Origin: Cystobasidiopsis lactophilus
Lineage: Eukaryota; Basidiomycota; Agaricostilbomycetes; Agaricostilbales; Chionosphaeraceae
Assembly (NCBI GenBank): GCA_001599975.1
Contig: BCIO01000004.1
Span: 2,763,328-2,827,327, forward strand
Length of the DNA stretch: 64,000 nucleotides
Reading direction: 5' to 3'
The translations under genes and the position numbers were made by a program. The notes below the pieces were generated by a model. The model was not told the origin of the DNA and ran no database searches. It was given only the letters and a program-made list of their open reading frames with translations. Positions 43,801 through 56,792 of the stretch are shown here, piece by piece (the stretch's first letter is position 1; each line of letters starts with the position of its first letter).

Positions 43801-45135
43801 ATGGACTTTGCAACGTTCAACGCTCGCTTTAAAGCAATCTTGTCAGACATCAAAGAACGCAGCGACAAGAAAGTAGGGGGCCCGGATCTGCAGCTTCCTG
43901 GCAACAGTTTCGCCATCACTTATGCGAAACGCCGCGCTGGCGAGCCTGCCTTTCCTTGCGAGGTCAGACGAGCTTTTGCTCGTGCTGTTCGTGGAGAGGA
44001 CTCGAGCAAGCCGGCGAAAGGGTCGCCAGACTACGAGGTTTGGCTTGGCCAACAATGCTTTCGAGACGAGGGAGACTGCCTGCTCTTCCCGGCGACTGCA
44101 ACGAGGAACACACGCGAGCAACGCATTGAAGGGACGTGCAAATGTGGCAACCGATTGATCGCACACCGAAAAGTCGCGGCAGGCGAGTGGTGAGCCTTCC
44201 TTTCTAATGAAGCTCGCGTCGGAGGGCTCGCTGAGGGTCGGATGAATCCTGGCAGGATTTTGAGCCCGCAGTCGGTCTTCAAGCCACACGACCTGGTCAA
44301 ACGCAAGAATGAAGAGGTGGAAACGGAGATTGCGGCTCTTTTGAAGCGTCCAAAGCTGGAGAACGCAAGCGATGGCCAACCCCTCACAGCTGCAAACCTC
44401 AAACAACTCGGACCGCTTGGGCCGTGGGTCTCCCTTTAGTCCTGCTTTTCGAGAGATGGCACGAACTGAACACAACACAAATTTCACAGGCGGAGGGCGG
44501 CAACCCCAGAAGACTCGGAGTAGGCCTGCTCTCGGTGTCTCCGCGCTACCCCTCTCTGACTGTCAACCAGGTTGACGCCCTTGACAGAGAGCGACTGCGT
44601 AATGGGTTTTGATGAGGAGTCTGGTGGACAACTTGGGTTCAGCACACCAGCTACCTCTGTTGTGCCGTCGTCTCCTCCCAAAGGTCGCTGCAGCCAGACC
44701 GTATCTTCCAGTCCGTCTGGTCCTGTCGTGCTGCGTACGACACCCTCTCCCAGTGGGGTGCGCCGTCGTCCTCCTTCGTCAATGACGATCGAGCTGCTAC
44801 CAAAGCCTCCTCCAATTGCCGTTGCCGCCTTGCTTCAAGAATACAATAGCGTCTACTCACCGGAGCGATCTAAGCTATTTGGCGACTTTTTGAAGGAGTT
44901 CGGCATAGAGACTGCCTACGACGTTCGAGCGTATGCTGCGTCAGAGTGGAGCGATCTTCTGCTTGATATCAGGACAGAAATGTGAGAGCGCGTTCTCCTG
45001 GCCTGTCTGGGTTGTTAACTGACTCAATAAAACGACAGGATCAACAGGCCGGGGCTGAAGAGACTTCACTTGCTAGGCGCTCGCCTGAGTGGATTCCGCG
45101 ATTGGCTAAACTGCCGGCCAACAACACCAAAGTAG
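43801..45135 (+). CDS. Family A copy 3: predicted nuclear protein
   Basis: The start MDFATFNARFKAILSDI precedes the clearest N-terminal domain of the three: RRAGEPAFPCEVRRAFARAVRGE, YEVWLGQQC and GTCKCGNRLIAHRK, ending GEW. A GT-AG intron at the shared position leads to ILSPQSVFKPHDLVKRKNEE and an NLS-like LLKRPKLE. One or two further introns lie in the linker (about 44410-44600), where the exact join is uncertain. The C-terminal module reads VAALLQEYNSVYSPERSKL, FLKEFGIETAYDVRAY and WSDLLLDIRTEM. After the shared intron comes LKRLHLLGARLSGFRDWL, ending CRPTTPK at TAG 45133-45135. Compared with copies 1 and 2, the LLGFR motif carries a small insertion (LLGARLSGFR). Confidence 0.75.
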
Positions 45136-45594
45136 AGGCGCTTTTGACGCTTGGAGATCATGGGACGTGGACAGGACGAGAAAGTATGCGGTCAAGGGGA
45201 GCGATCACGAGGATTAACCTGTAAAGTTTATGATTCACATGCAAGGGGCCGTTACAACGGTCGAACGGCATGTGCCGAAGCCCTCCAGTTACTCTTGAGA
45301 ACTTGAAGATGACTGTTCATGCGATCGTCGTGCACGAGTAGGTTTGAGCGATTGGCGTCTGGGGATCGTCGGTGCTTGGGCGCACACGGTGGCAAAACTC
45401 ATTTGAGCCCACAAGTGGATGATGGTACTCTAAGTTGCTCACAGTGCCTCTGAAGCTCGAACCTTGCAGCTGGTGTGGTCAGCAAGGGACGCCTGGCTGA
45501 TCGCACTCTCTTGATCGAGAGCTCCAAGTTGCCGAAGGAGTGGGACTATAGGGCTCTCAAAGGCGTGCGCACGCTCAAGAGTGAGGTTGCCTTT

Positions 45595-45670
45595 CGGCAT
45601 CTCAAACGGCTGAGGACGGTCGGTCAAGGTTGGAGCTAACGTGGCTCCGGCCAGTCTTTTTGCTGCAGTG
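45595..45670 (+). repeat. Dispersed repeat, copy 1
   Basis: Reads AAACGGCTGAGGACGGTCGG, then a short diverged middle, then GGCCAGTCTTTTTGCTGC. It shares order and spacing with copies at 46640, 51765, 52155 and 52473 but is shorter in the middle. Confidence 0.65.
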
Positions 45671-46639
45671 CGGAAGTTGTCGAGGCAAATGAGTTCTGAC
45701 CGTTTGAAGCCTACTTGAATTCGATCATTGTAGCATTTATAAAGCGAGCAAAACGTTTTCAAGAAAGTCAAGGATCCAAGTTGTCGTCCGTTGATGAGCG
45801 GATCAAGACTTGTCTCTCGAGAGTCTCTGGATAACAAACGGGTAGGATCGAGTAGCAACTGGAATCGTGTGCTCATTGACTATTCAAATAGTCTGACGCG
45901 ATTCGAGCTCAGAGAAGTTTCCAGTAATCGCTAAAGCCGGAGTGGCAAATCGTTTTTTGAGTGGCAAATCGATCCGACTTGCCACCACGAGCTGCTTCAT
46001 GGGGTCAAAGTTGCTCGACTCAGCTTCAAGTCCTATGAGCAGAATTTGGGCACCTGGCGAGCTCTCCAAGGGCGTGATGTCGGGATTGGGCGTACCGTCC
46101 TTTGGAAAAGCTGGTCTGGTGCCCATTGGGATCGCTCTGGGCAGAAGGCGCCCTTTGCCCAGGGCTGTCCCTTTCTTCTTCTTCTTGTTGGACGTAAAGA
46201 GAAGGCAAGAGGCAGGCAAGGGTGAAACCAGGAACTGTCAGTATCTTTGTTGATCTCCCGAAAGACTCTGTTGCCAACGAGAAAGACCGCTTGGCATTGG
46301 CGACCGAGTTCAACTCTGTGAGTCAAAAGACAAGCAGCTAAGAGACAGTCGTCATGCACTTTGAAGCGCTCGAGCTCGACAGCTCCGGTCAAACGCTACA
46401 GACGCTTCAAAGAACAGAAGGAAAGGAGAACCAGCAGCGCATGGATGCCTTGAAAATTGCTTCACAGAGGTCACAAGAGAAGCGCCCAGCGATTGCTCGG
46501 CCAGAGCGCCGAGTACAGCCGTGACTCCCACTGAGGAGGGCTGTTCAACAAACGTTGCCAATCGCAACGCACATTCTTAGGGATGATCAATATCCCCCAA
46601 TTTTGCAAAATTTTGGGAGGCACATGAAGCACATCCGGA

Positions 46640-46742
46640 CAGCTTCAAGCGGCTGAGAACGGCCGGTAAGGCCTGGGTGGAGCGCAACGGTGTGCGTGAA
46701 AGAAACCCAGGCCAGTTCTTTTCTTTCTTTCTTTTTTTGCCC
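46640..46742 (+). repeat. Dispersed repeat, copy 2
   Basis: Reads AAGCGGCTGAGAACGGCCGG, then GGTGGAGCGCAACG, GTGAAAGAAACCCAGGCCAG and a T/C-rich run ending TTTTTTTGC. It has the same block order as the other copies. Confidence 0.7.
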
Positions 46743-47335
46743 CAAGCCGTCATGGAAAGATAGGTAAGGAGAGGCAAGCTCAAACACAGACACAGATCAA
46801 TTAGGCAAGAGCAGGGGATGAAGGGAGCCGGCGAAGTCGGTGGCAAATCGAGCTGTTAAGGTCGGAGAGCGTCGGGAGCGAGGGCCGCTAACGAAGGATC
46901 TCCGGGCGTTCTCCTCGCTCAAAATCATACAGCGGTCAATCAAACGAGCATGAGACTGGCTTGCAAGCATCCCACAAAAGGCGTGACGGCTGGCGCGCTC
47001 CAACCAGCGCAGAGCGCCTCTTGCTCCCGATCCATGACTTGCTGCCTCTGGACTCACCCTGCCTTCCCTTCTTGGTGTGAAGGGCGTCTACTTTTGCCCT
47101 CTTTGCGTTGCTGCTTGCTCCTCTTCGCCAAAAGATCTGCAAGGCTCGAGACTTTGCCTCGCAAAGCCTAAAGCGTCGGTCGACTCGCCTTTCATAATTA
47201 GCCACTTGGTCAACGATTGGCCAATCGGATGCACGGCCTAAAGGATAATGAAGCGCGCTTGCCAAGTCGGATAGCAGGGCTGTCCACTTTACAGCTCAAA
47301 GGCAATGCACTTTCCGATTGGGCCTTGCCAATCCT

Positions 47336-47490
47336 GCCGATCCCCCTCCTCCTTGACAAGCGTGCAGTGCCAACCTGCCGCATTTGTTAAGAAGATAGTC
47401 AAGGAAGAGGAAGCAAGCTATCGCTTTGTTCTGCCGGAAAGTTTCTGCCTTTACAAAAAGGCGTTTTCGACTCTTGATCCTGCAAACCGC
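47336..47490 (+). promoter_or_regulatory. Promoter of secreted-protein gene 1 with blocks shared in the array
   Basis: Contains GCCGATCCCCC (47336-47346), CCTGCCGCATTTGT (47374-47387), a TATA-like TTTACAAAAAG (47450-47460) and GGCGTTTTCGACTCTTGATC followed by CTGCAAACCGC (47460-47490). The last block ends 92 bp before the ATG. Matching blocks occur in the same order before copy 2. Confidence 0.6.
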
Positions 47491-47582
47491 CAGCTCCCTT
47501 CTTCGTTCTCACAGCGCTTACATCACTACCAAATACATCTGCCACTCACTTTCCTCACTAAGCCCTTCGCACTTCATCGACC

Positions 47583-48268
47583 ATGTTCATGCCTCGCCTC
47601 ACCGCCCTTTCCGCAGCTCTCGTCGCCGCCCTCGTCATGCTCGGCTCCGTCTCTGCCGCTGCCGCTTCTGAAAGTGACTACACAATTGTGGGCACCAAAG
47701 ACTTTGACGTGTCCAAGCTCGCGCCTGCCAGCCTTCATGTCATCCAAGCTGGCGGCGGCATCAGCCCGGTCCCCAAGCCCGCTCTTATCGACACCAGCGC
47801 CGTTTTGATCACTTGCTCGGGTGTCAAATGCACTGGCAGTGAGCCGTTTTCTTCTCAAGTCCTTCAGGTGTCGAGGAACTGAGGACTCGCTTCACGTGCA
47901 GAGTGCACCATGATTTATCTGTCCCAGCTCAACAAAGGCTCGTGCTACACCACGACGCCTTATCTGAGCTCCTACAGTAAGCTCGAGTGCTTCGTTAAAT
48001 GCTCCATCCATGCTGACGAGGCCTTCGCCACTCTGCAGTCAAGATGTCTGCCGGCACTGGTCTGCAGTATGCGATCCAGTCGATCCACCCCACTCTCAGT
48101 GGTGGCAAGTACTACTGCAGCCCCAATCCCTCCGGGCAGCTCAAATTTGTGGGTCTTCATTGTTCTCTCCGCTCTCGAAAAGGTTGGACTGAAGGCATGC
48201 AACAGACCAACACCTGCTACTCCGCCGTCAACCAGTTCTCTCCCTTTGGAGCTTTCAAGATCGTTTAA
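47583..48268 (+). CDS. Small secreted six-cysteine protein, copy 1
   Basis: No named family is recognised. A signal peptide (MFMPRLTALSAALVAALVML, then GSVSAAAA) leads. The mature protein has SDYTIVGTKDFDVSKLAP and then VLITCSGVKCTG. After an intron comes CTMIYLSQLNKGSCYTTTPY. After a second intron comes GLQYAIQSIHPTLSGGKYYC and SPNPSGQLKF. After a third intron comes TNTCYSAVNQFSPFGAFKIV at the stop (48266-48268). Six cysteines occur at positions kept in all three copies, which suggests three disulfides. About 165 residues in four exons. Another possible start, two codons downstream (MPRLTAL), does not alter the signal peptide. Confidence 0.82.
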
Positions 48269-49052
48269 ACGGGAGGCTGCTCAAATACGCATGGTCACTG
48301 TTATTGCTTGTATCTGCAGCGTGTCTCCTCGAGTGCAAAATCATGTCCGGTCGCCGGTCGACTCCTTCGCCTTTTGACTAGCTCGACATGAGTCTTGGTA
48401 TCGATTCGAGTGCGCGGCGGCCCAAAATGCGAGTGGCAAAGCGCACACCACACCTTGCCCCGAAACGATCATTCCCCTGTTGCCGCTTTGGGAAGTCTGC
48501 GGCGCTTGTCGCGACCCGTGCTCGCCAATTCTCCTCCTTCTATTTCTGGTAACGAGATCAGCACGTCAATGGCTCCGGTCGCAGAGAGATCGGCACCGTC
48601 GAGCCTCCCCCGAATTCGCCAAAAGCGGGAGTTTGCCCTTTTGCCGCTGCTCCAGCAAGCGATTAGCAAAGATTGGCCAATTCAATGCTCTGCTTGCATG
48701 CTTCTGAGCTGTGTCTGGCCTTGTGGAGAGGCAGGAAGCCCGCGCTTTTAGTCTAGGGACTGGGGCAATGCACATGCACATGCCACCCTGGCGATCCCCC
48801 CAGGGAAATCCCCTGCACTAACGAAACCTCCAGCATCGGCCTGCCGCATTTGTCAGGGCAGCGATCACTGATTATGTGGGACGGAGGCTGTTCTTTGTAG
48901 TCCTTGAAATAGCTCAACTCCGCTCTATAAAATGGCGTTTTTCATCTCTTGATCCTACACACCGCTCGACCGACTCTACTTTCTCTTGCGCTCCCTCTCT
49001 TTCCTCTTCCACACTCGTCATCGCCTGTCCGCGTCCACTCACTTTCCCACCC
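48269..49052. other. Spacer between secreted-protein copies 1 and 2
   Basis: About 780 bp. No gene was seen. The right part is the copy 2 promoter, annotated separately. An ACATGCACATGCCA-type repeat lies near 48771-48784. Confidence 0.45.
48789..48965 (+). promoter_or_regulatory. Promoter of secreted-protein gene 2 with TATA box and shared blocks
   Basis: Contains GGCGATCCCCCCAG (48790-48803), CCTGCCGCATTTGT (48840-48853, identical to copy 1), a TATAAAA box (48926-48932) and GGCGTTTTTCATCTCTTGAT followed by CCTACACACCGC (48934-48965). The ATG follows 87 bp later, nearly the same spacing as in copy 1. Confidence 0.65.
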
Positions 49053-49737
49053 ATGATGATGCATCGTCTCAACGCTCTTTCCACCGTCCTCGTTGGCGCC
49101 CTCATGCTCCTCGGCGCCGTCTCCGCTGCTGCACCTCCCTCTGAAAATCACTTCTCCGCTATCGGCGCCAAAGACTTCGACGTCACGACGCTCCCTCAAG
49201 CCGACCTCGACCTCATCCAAAACGACGGCTTCACCACCAACGTCCCGAAGCCATCGCTCAGGGACACCAGCGCTGTCTTGATCACTTGCAGCGACATCGA
49301 ATGCAGTGGCAGTGAGTTCTCCTTTCCTAGACCTTCTTCCCCCGCCAGTTGGACTGATAGGTTTCTCGCCTCTTAGCTTGCCGCACCATCTACCTCAACC
49401 AACTCAATAAAGATTCCTGCTACGGCACGACACCCTACCTGAGCTCTTATAGTACGTTTCGCCGCTCTGACTGTCATTCTCTCATTGATGGCAATCTGCT
49501 GGCAGTCAAAGTCGCACAGGGATCCAGCCTGCAGTACGCGATCCAGTCTGTTCACCCCATCCTGAGCGATGGAAACTACCGCTGTGCTGCCAATGAAGCC
49601 GGTCAGACCAAATTTGTGGGTCTCACTCGGCTTGCTCTTCAGGGAGGCTCCGGCTAATCTGAATCTGTCCGCAGACCAACACCTGCTATTCCGCCAACAA
49701 CAAGTACTCTCCCTTCGGCGGGTTCAGAATCTTTTGA
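49053..49737 (+). CDS. Small secreted six-cysteine protein, copy 2
   Basis: The signal peptide is MMMHRLNALSTVLVGALMLL. The mature start is SAIGAKDFDVTTLPQADL. Conserved blocks are VLITCSDIECSG, then CRTIYLNQLNKDSCYGTTPY, SLQYAIQSVHPILSDGNYRC and TNTCYSANNKYSPFGGFRIF at the stop (49735-49737). It has the same four-exon structure and six cysteines as copy 1. It is the most diverged copy, for example AANEAGQ for SPNPSGQ, so it is probably the oldest split or the fastest evolving. Confidence 0.8.
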
Positions 49738-50540
49738 AGGGCGGCAGCTTCCACTGGCTGCAGGTCTTAAGGCCGCAGCAATGCTTGTAATACTCATACT
49801 CATCGTGCATGCTCAAAAATAATCGGCCGGACTAGCCGTTTCATGTCTCAAGCGCGTGTTATAGCTTCTAGTTCTTATATACAAACTAGACCAACTCGAT
49901 TTGACGAGCGCCACCGCGCACCGCACTCCTTGCCCCGAAGCGGCCGTCACGCCTGTGCCACCAGTCTGCCATCAAAAAGTCTCCGCTTGTTCTTGAGACA
50001 CTCTCCGTCTCTGTGCTTCTCGATTGGGCCTCCTTGCTTCTGTTCCTGGTAAATGATCGTCGCGGGTCGAGGCCGGAGGCGACATTTGGGCGAGGCGAGC
50101 TGGCTGTCGAACGCCCGAATGCCAAGTGACCGTGCCTCTTTTTACCGCTTCTCTAGCGGAAGACATTGTCGTACGAGGGATCAGTACATGGTATCCTAGA
50201 TTGGAGTGCCGTCGCAGGGCCGGCTTTCCTCGATCGCCGTTCAGGAGCCCACCTCACTCCCAAAGCGCCCTGCCAAGCTGCCGATCCCCCAGTTCTTTTT
50301 CTGTCGCATCTGTAACACTGGAGCTAACGAATCCCGACCTTCACTGCTGTTTTTGCCAAGGTGATGTTCAGGGAAGGCGGAAACCCGGGCGATACGGCCT
50401 CCGCCTTGCTGATGTCTCAAAGCTTTGGTCGCCTGAAATGGACTTTGCTTCTACACCTCTTGCTCTACCGTATCCTTCAGCATCCACTCGACTGCCTCTA
50501 TTTCCAAACGCCCATCTTCCTCAGTCCCTAGTCGCCCAAA
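49738..50540. other. Spacer between secreted-protein copies 2 and 3
   Basis: About 800 bp. No gene was seen. An identical GCCGATCCCCC word (50280-50290) and a CGCATCTGTAA word (about 50304-50314) echo the promoter blocks of copies 1 and 2. No clear TATA box was found. Confidence 0.45.
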
Positions 50541-51243
50541 ATGTCAGTCTACCACCGTCTCAGTGCCGTCCTCTTTGCTGCCTTGTTCCTCCTCGGCCTC
50601 GTCTCTGCTGCACCAGCTGCCAGTGACTACTCTATCATCGGGCCAATCAAGTTCGACGACTCCAAGATGTCGCCCGCTGTCTTCACGAACATCGATGGCA
50701 CTCCCATCAACAAGGTCGGCCCTAAGCCCGCGCTCATCGCCACCGCCGCTACCCTCATCACCTGCTCGGGTCCCAGATGCACTGGAAGTGAGTCGCCTCT
50801 TTGTGTTGTTCTACAAGAAGCAGATTTGCTAAAGTTCCGTTCACCTTCGCTTCTCAGCCTGCAGGACGATCTACTTGTCGCAGCTCAACAAGGGCTCGTG
50901 CTACACCACCACCCCTTATCTCAGCTCGTACAGTGCGTTGCATTTTGCTATGCAGGACTCATTGTTTGGGCGGTAGCTGACCCAAAACTTTGCGCGCTTC
51001 ATAGTCCGCAGCCCATCTGGAGCCGGCTTGGCCTACGCTATTCAATCTATCCACCCTACTCTCAGCGGTGGCAAGTACTACTGCAGCCCCAACCCGGCCG
51101 GGCAAATCAAGACCGTGAGTGCCAACAAACTCCCTTCCCACTTTGAGACTTCTCGTTATATCTCCCGCGTTTCCCAACAGGTCAACACTTGCTACAGTGC
51201 TGTCAACACCTTCTCTCCCTTCGGCGCCTTCAGGATCATTTAA
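50541..51243 (+). CDS. Small secreted six-cysteine protein, copy 3
   Basis: The signal peptide is MSVYHRLSAVLFAALFLLG. Mature blocks are SDYSIIGPIKFDDSKMSP, LITCSGPRCTG, CRTIYLSQLNKGSCYTTTPY, GLAYAIQSIHPTLSGGKYYC, SPNPAGQIKT and VNTCYSAVNTFSPFGAFRII at the stop (51241-51243). Exon structure and cysteines match the other two copies. It is closest to copy 1 in the second half (TLSGGKYYCSPNP). The array runs in one direction, which fits unequal crossing-over. Confidence 0.82.
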
Positions 51244-51764
51244 GAAGTTCTCCTTGCCACTATAAACATTTTGGGTCTTGGTGTCTGCCTCTTGGTCTCC
51301 ATGTGAAATGCCTCTGCGTTATCGGTCACCGAGAAACCGTTCAATGCGCCCTACTGTTGGCCTTGTCCTGCTTCCTCTCTGTGTCGACAACGAGGCAGGA
51401 GCGAGACGTTGCTTCACGTCGCCCAAGTGGAAGGCAAAACTTAGCACCAGTTTAGAACGCCGATTTTGCACCAGAAGCTAATCGTTTGCCCCAAAGTTGC
51501 TTTGGCTCCTCAACTCTTATGCGGCGCACCAGGTCGTCCGTCACCTACTACGGGGCGAGACACGCAGGCGATCCAAGCCCAGCTAGCGGCTATTTGGACA
51601 CTGCACGCGCAAAGCCCTTGATTATAAGGCACCTTACAGAATTCGTATTACCGCATTTCCCGCACTAGGCCCTTTTCAATAAGGCGACCAGTCCCGCAAA
51701 TCGCTATCCAAAAGCCCTGATGTCCGGTCAGGCACTTCGCATTTGAAGTTCGAAAGGAGCAGCG

Positions 51765-51865
51765 TCCTTTAAACGGCTGACGACGGTCGGCAAGGCTCGA
51801 GTGAGGAGGCTTGATGCTGCAAGTCAAAAGAATCCTCGGCCAGTCCTTCTTTTTTGCTGCCAGAC
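51765..51865 (+). repeat. Dispersed repeat, copy 3
   Basis: Reads AAACGGCTGACGACGGTCGG, CAAGGCTCGAG, TTGATGCTGCAAG and GGCCAGTCCTTCTTTTTTGC. The flanking DNA differs from the other copies. Confidence 0.7.
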
Positions 51866-52154
51866 TGCCTTGTTGGCCTTCAGGCTTTAACCCCAAATCG
51901 ATTAAATTAAATTTAGAGTCGACGCGTTTTGAATGGTCAGAAGATGGAAGATGGAAGTCCCGCCGTCCCTTTTCAGTCGTCGATCCTTGCCCTCTTCAAA
52001 CCGCGAGTTCTTGGATGCAACAAAACTTGCTGGCGCCTGACGAGCAAATCTTGGGCCAATTCCTTCGGTCGCAAGGGAGCTTGCCAACTTCCTTGTGCTC
52101 CTTTTGCGCCTGTGTAACGGGCAGCTGGAGATCCTTGGCACGGCCTTGGATGCC

Positions 52155-52275
52155 CCCCGAATCCGACTGCAATATTCGGGGCGGCTTATTGACGGCCGTC
52201 GAAGGCGGTTTGGGCGGAGCGTTGATGCCAGCAACGCGAAAGAAGCCCAGCGCCAGTCTCTCTCTTTTTGCTCCG
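52155..52275 (+). repeat. Dispersed repeat, copy 4 (long form)
   Basis: Begins CCCCCCGAATCCGACTGCA and ATATTCGGG, a small inverted repeat. Then come TTGACGGCCGTCGAAGGCGG, GGAGCGTTGATGCCAGCAAC, GCGAAAGAAGCCCAGCGCC and CTCTCTTTTTGC. It matches copy 5 over its full length. Confidence 0.75.
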
Positions 52276-52472
52276 CAAAACCGCAAGCCTTCCGTTCGCT
52301 GCAAAGTTGCCGCGCCGTCCCAAACCAATCCAAGCGCATTCCGGCCGGCCGCACAGATTCAAACATTGTTGGTCTGGTGCGCTCCTAGCGGGCCCCCAAG
52401 GCTCGACCGGAGGCTCGGTACGCCCTGACTGCGATGGTCAGGGATGGGTGGGGTTCCAACCCAGGGCGACCC

Positions 52473-52597
52473 CCCGAATCGTCAGACTGCATAGATTCGG
52501 GCCGGCTCCATTGACGGTCGGAGAAGGCAGTTCAACGGAGCATGAGTGCCAGCATGCGAAAGAAGTCGAACAGCCAAGTCTCTTTTTTTTGCATTCC
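52473..52597 (+). repeat. Dispersed repeat, copy 5 (long form)
   Basis: Begins CCCCCGAATCGTCAGACTGCA and GATTCGGG, then TTGACGGTCGGAGAAGGCAG, GGAGCATGAGTGCCAGCATG, CGAAAGAAGTC and TCTCTTTTTTTTGC. It lies about 200 bp downstream of copy 4 in the same orientation. Confidence 0.75.
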
Positions 52598-52857
52598 AGC
52601 TCGACATTATCCCTCTAGCCATACTCCTATAGCCTTGAAATGGACGGAAAGCGCCTCCAAAATGCAGAACAGAAGGTTCGCAGTGGAGAACGACGGATTG
52701 AGCCATTTTCAGAAGAAGCTCGACGAGGCGACAACTTTCCGCGGTCCGGGCGGCACAGCGAGCCGGTCAACTCAGCCCACTTCGTGCGTTGTCTCTGCTG
52801 CCCTCGTTCGACCACTTGGCCTTGCTCGCTGCTTGTACAGGGGCTTAACGATCAAGG

Positions 52858-56283
<3,426 letters not shown>

Positions 56284-56792
56284 TTTGCTTCTCTGGTATT
56301 GTGTGCTGCTTGCTTCTCCGAGAACGATCTTTTTTCGAACCACTTTTTACGCCCTTCCCATCCCACTCTTTGTAAAAACATGCTACAATCTAGAATGATG
56401 CTTTATATAGTCTGACGGTCTTGGAATCCAAACCTGCTGTACACCGAAGTCTTTGGCACCAAGAGCGCCCTCGCAGACTTTCTTGGTGGCGTCAGAACTC
56501 GAGCTTCCTTTCCTTTTGACGCGCGCATTACGAGCATTCTCACGTCGCTAGTTCTCATCAGCTTGTTTTTAAAACATCTCTAGCACGAGCGAACTTGCCC
56601 CGTCAAAGTGCGGCTTCGGGACCTCGTTCGAAGAAAGCGCGCCTTCAACTGGACCTCGTTCTAGTCACCCCTGGCACGCCCTGCACGGTATCAACCAAGC
56701 GTCCAACCTTTTTTTTCTGATTCTGCTTTCGTCTGCCCTCTCCTTAGAGCGCTTCCTTCATCGCAGCTGCACCGAGCGCTCCCTTTGCCAAA
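56284..56792. other. Intergenic, RSP5 3' flank and family B copy 1 promoter
   Basis: About 510 bp with no supported gene. A TTTATATAG word (about 56402-56410) and a T-run (56708-56715) occur. The latter lies about 80 bp before the ATG. Confidence 0.4.

Larger units (their letters stand above)
45136..47582. other. Gene-poor spacer between family A and the secreted-protein array
   Basis: About 2.4 kb. Open frames up to 145 codons occur on the minus strand but none has a domain or a credible exon chain. The stretch contains two copies of the dispersed repeat (about 45595-45670 and 46640-46742), repeated GTGGCAAATCG words (45940-45975 and 46840), a CTTCTTCTTCTT tract (about 46173-46187) and a T/C-rich tract (46718-46740). 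The last 300 bp are the promoter of secreted-protein gene 1. Confidence 0.6.
51244..52857. other. Gene-poor spacer rich in dispersed repeats
   Basis: About 1.6 kb between the secreted-protein array and RSP5. It holds three copies of the dispersed repeat. Open frames up to 205 codons cover these repeats in several frames but lack domains or splice structure, so they are not called. The RSP5 promoter is in the last few hundred bases. Confidence 0.55.

Noticed and set aside
45439-46392. Minus-strand frames of 95-145 codons in the gene-poor spacer
   Set aside because: They run across repeat copies, overlap each other in different frames and have no domain.
51811-52428. 205-codon plus-strand frame upstream of RSP5
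   Set aside because: It covers dispersed-repeat sequence and has no conserved motif.
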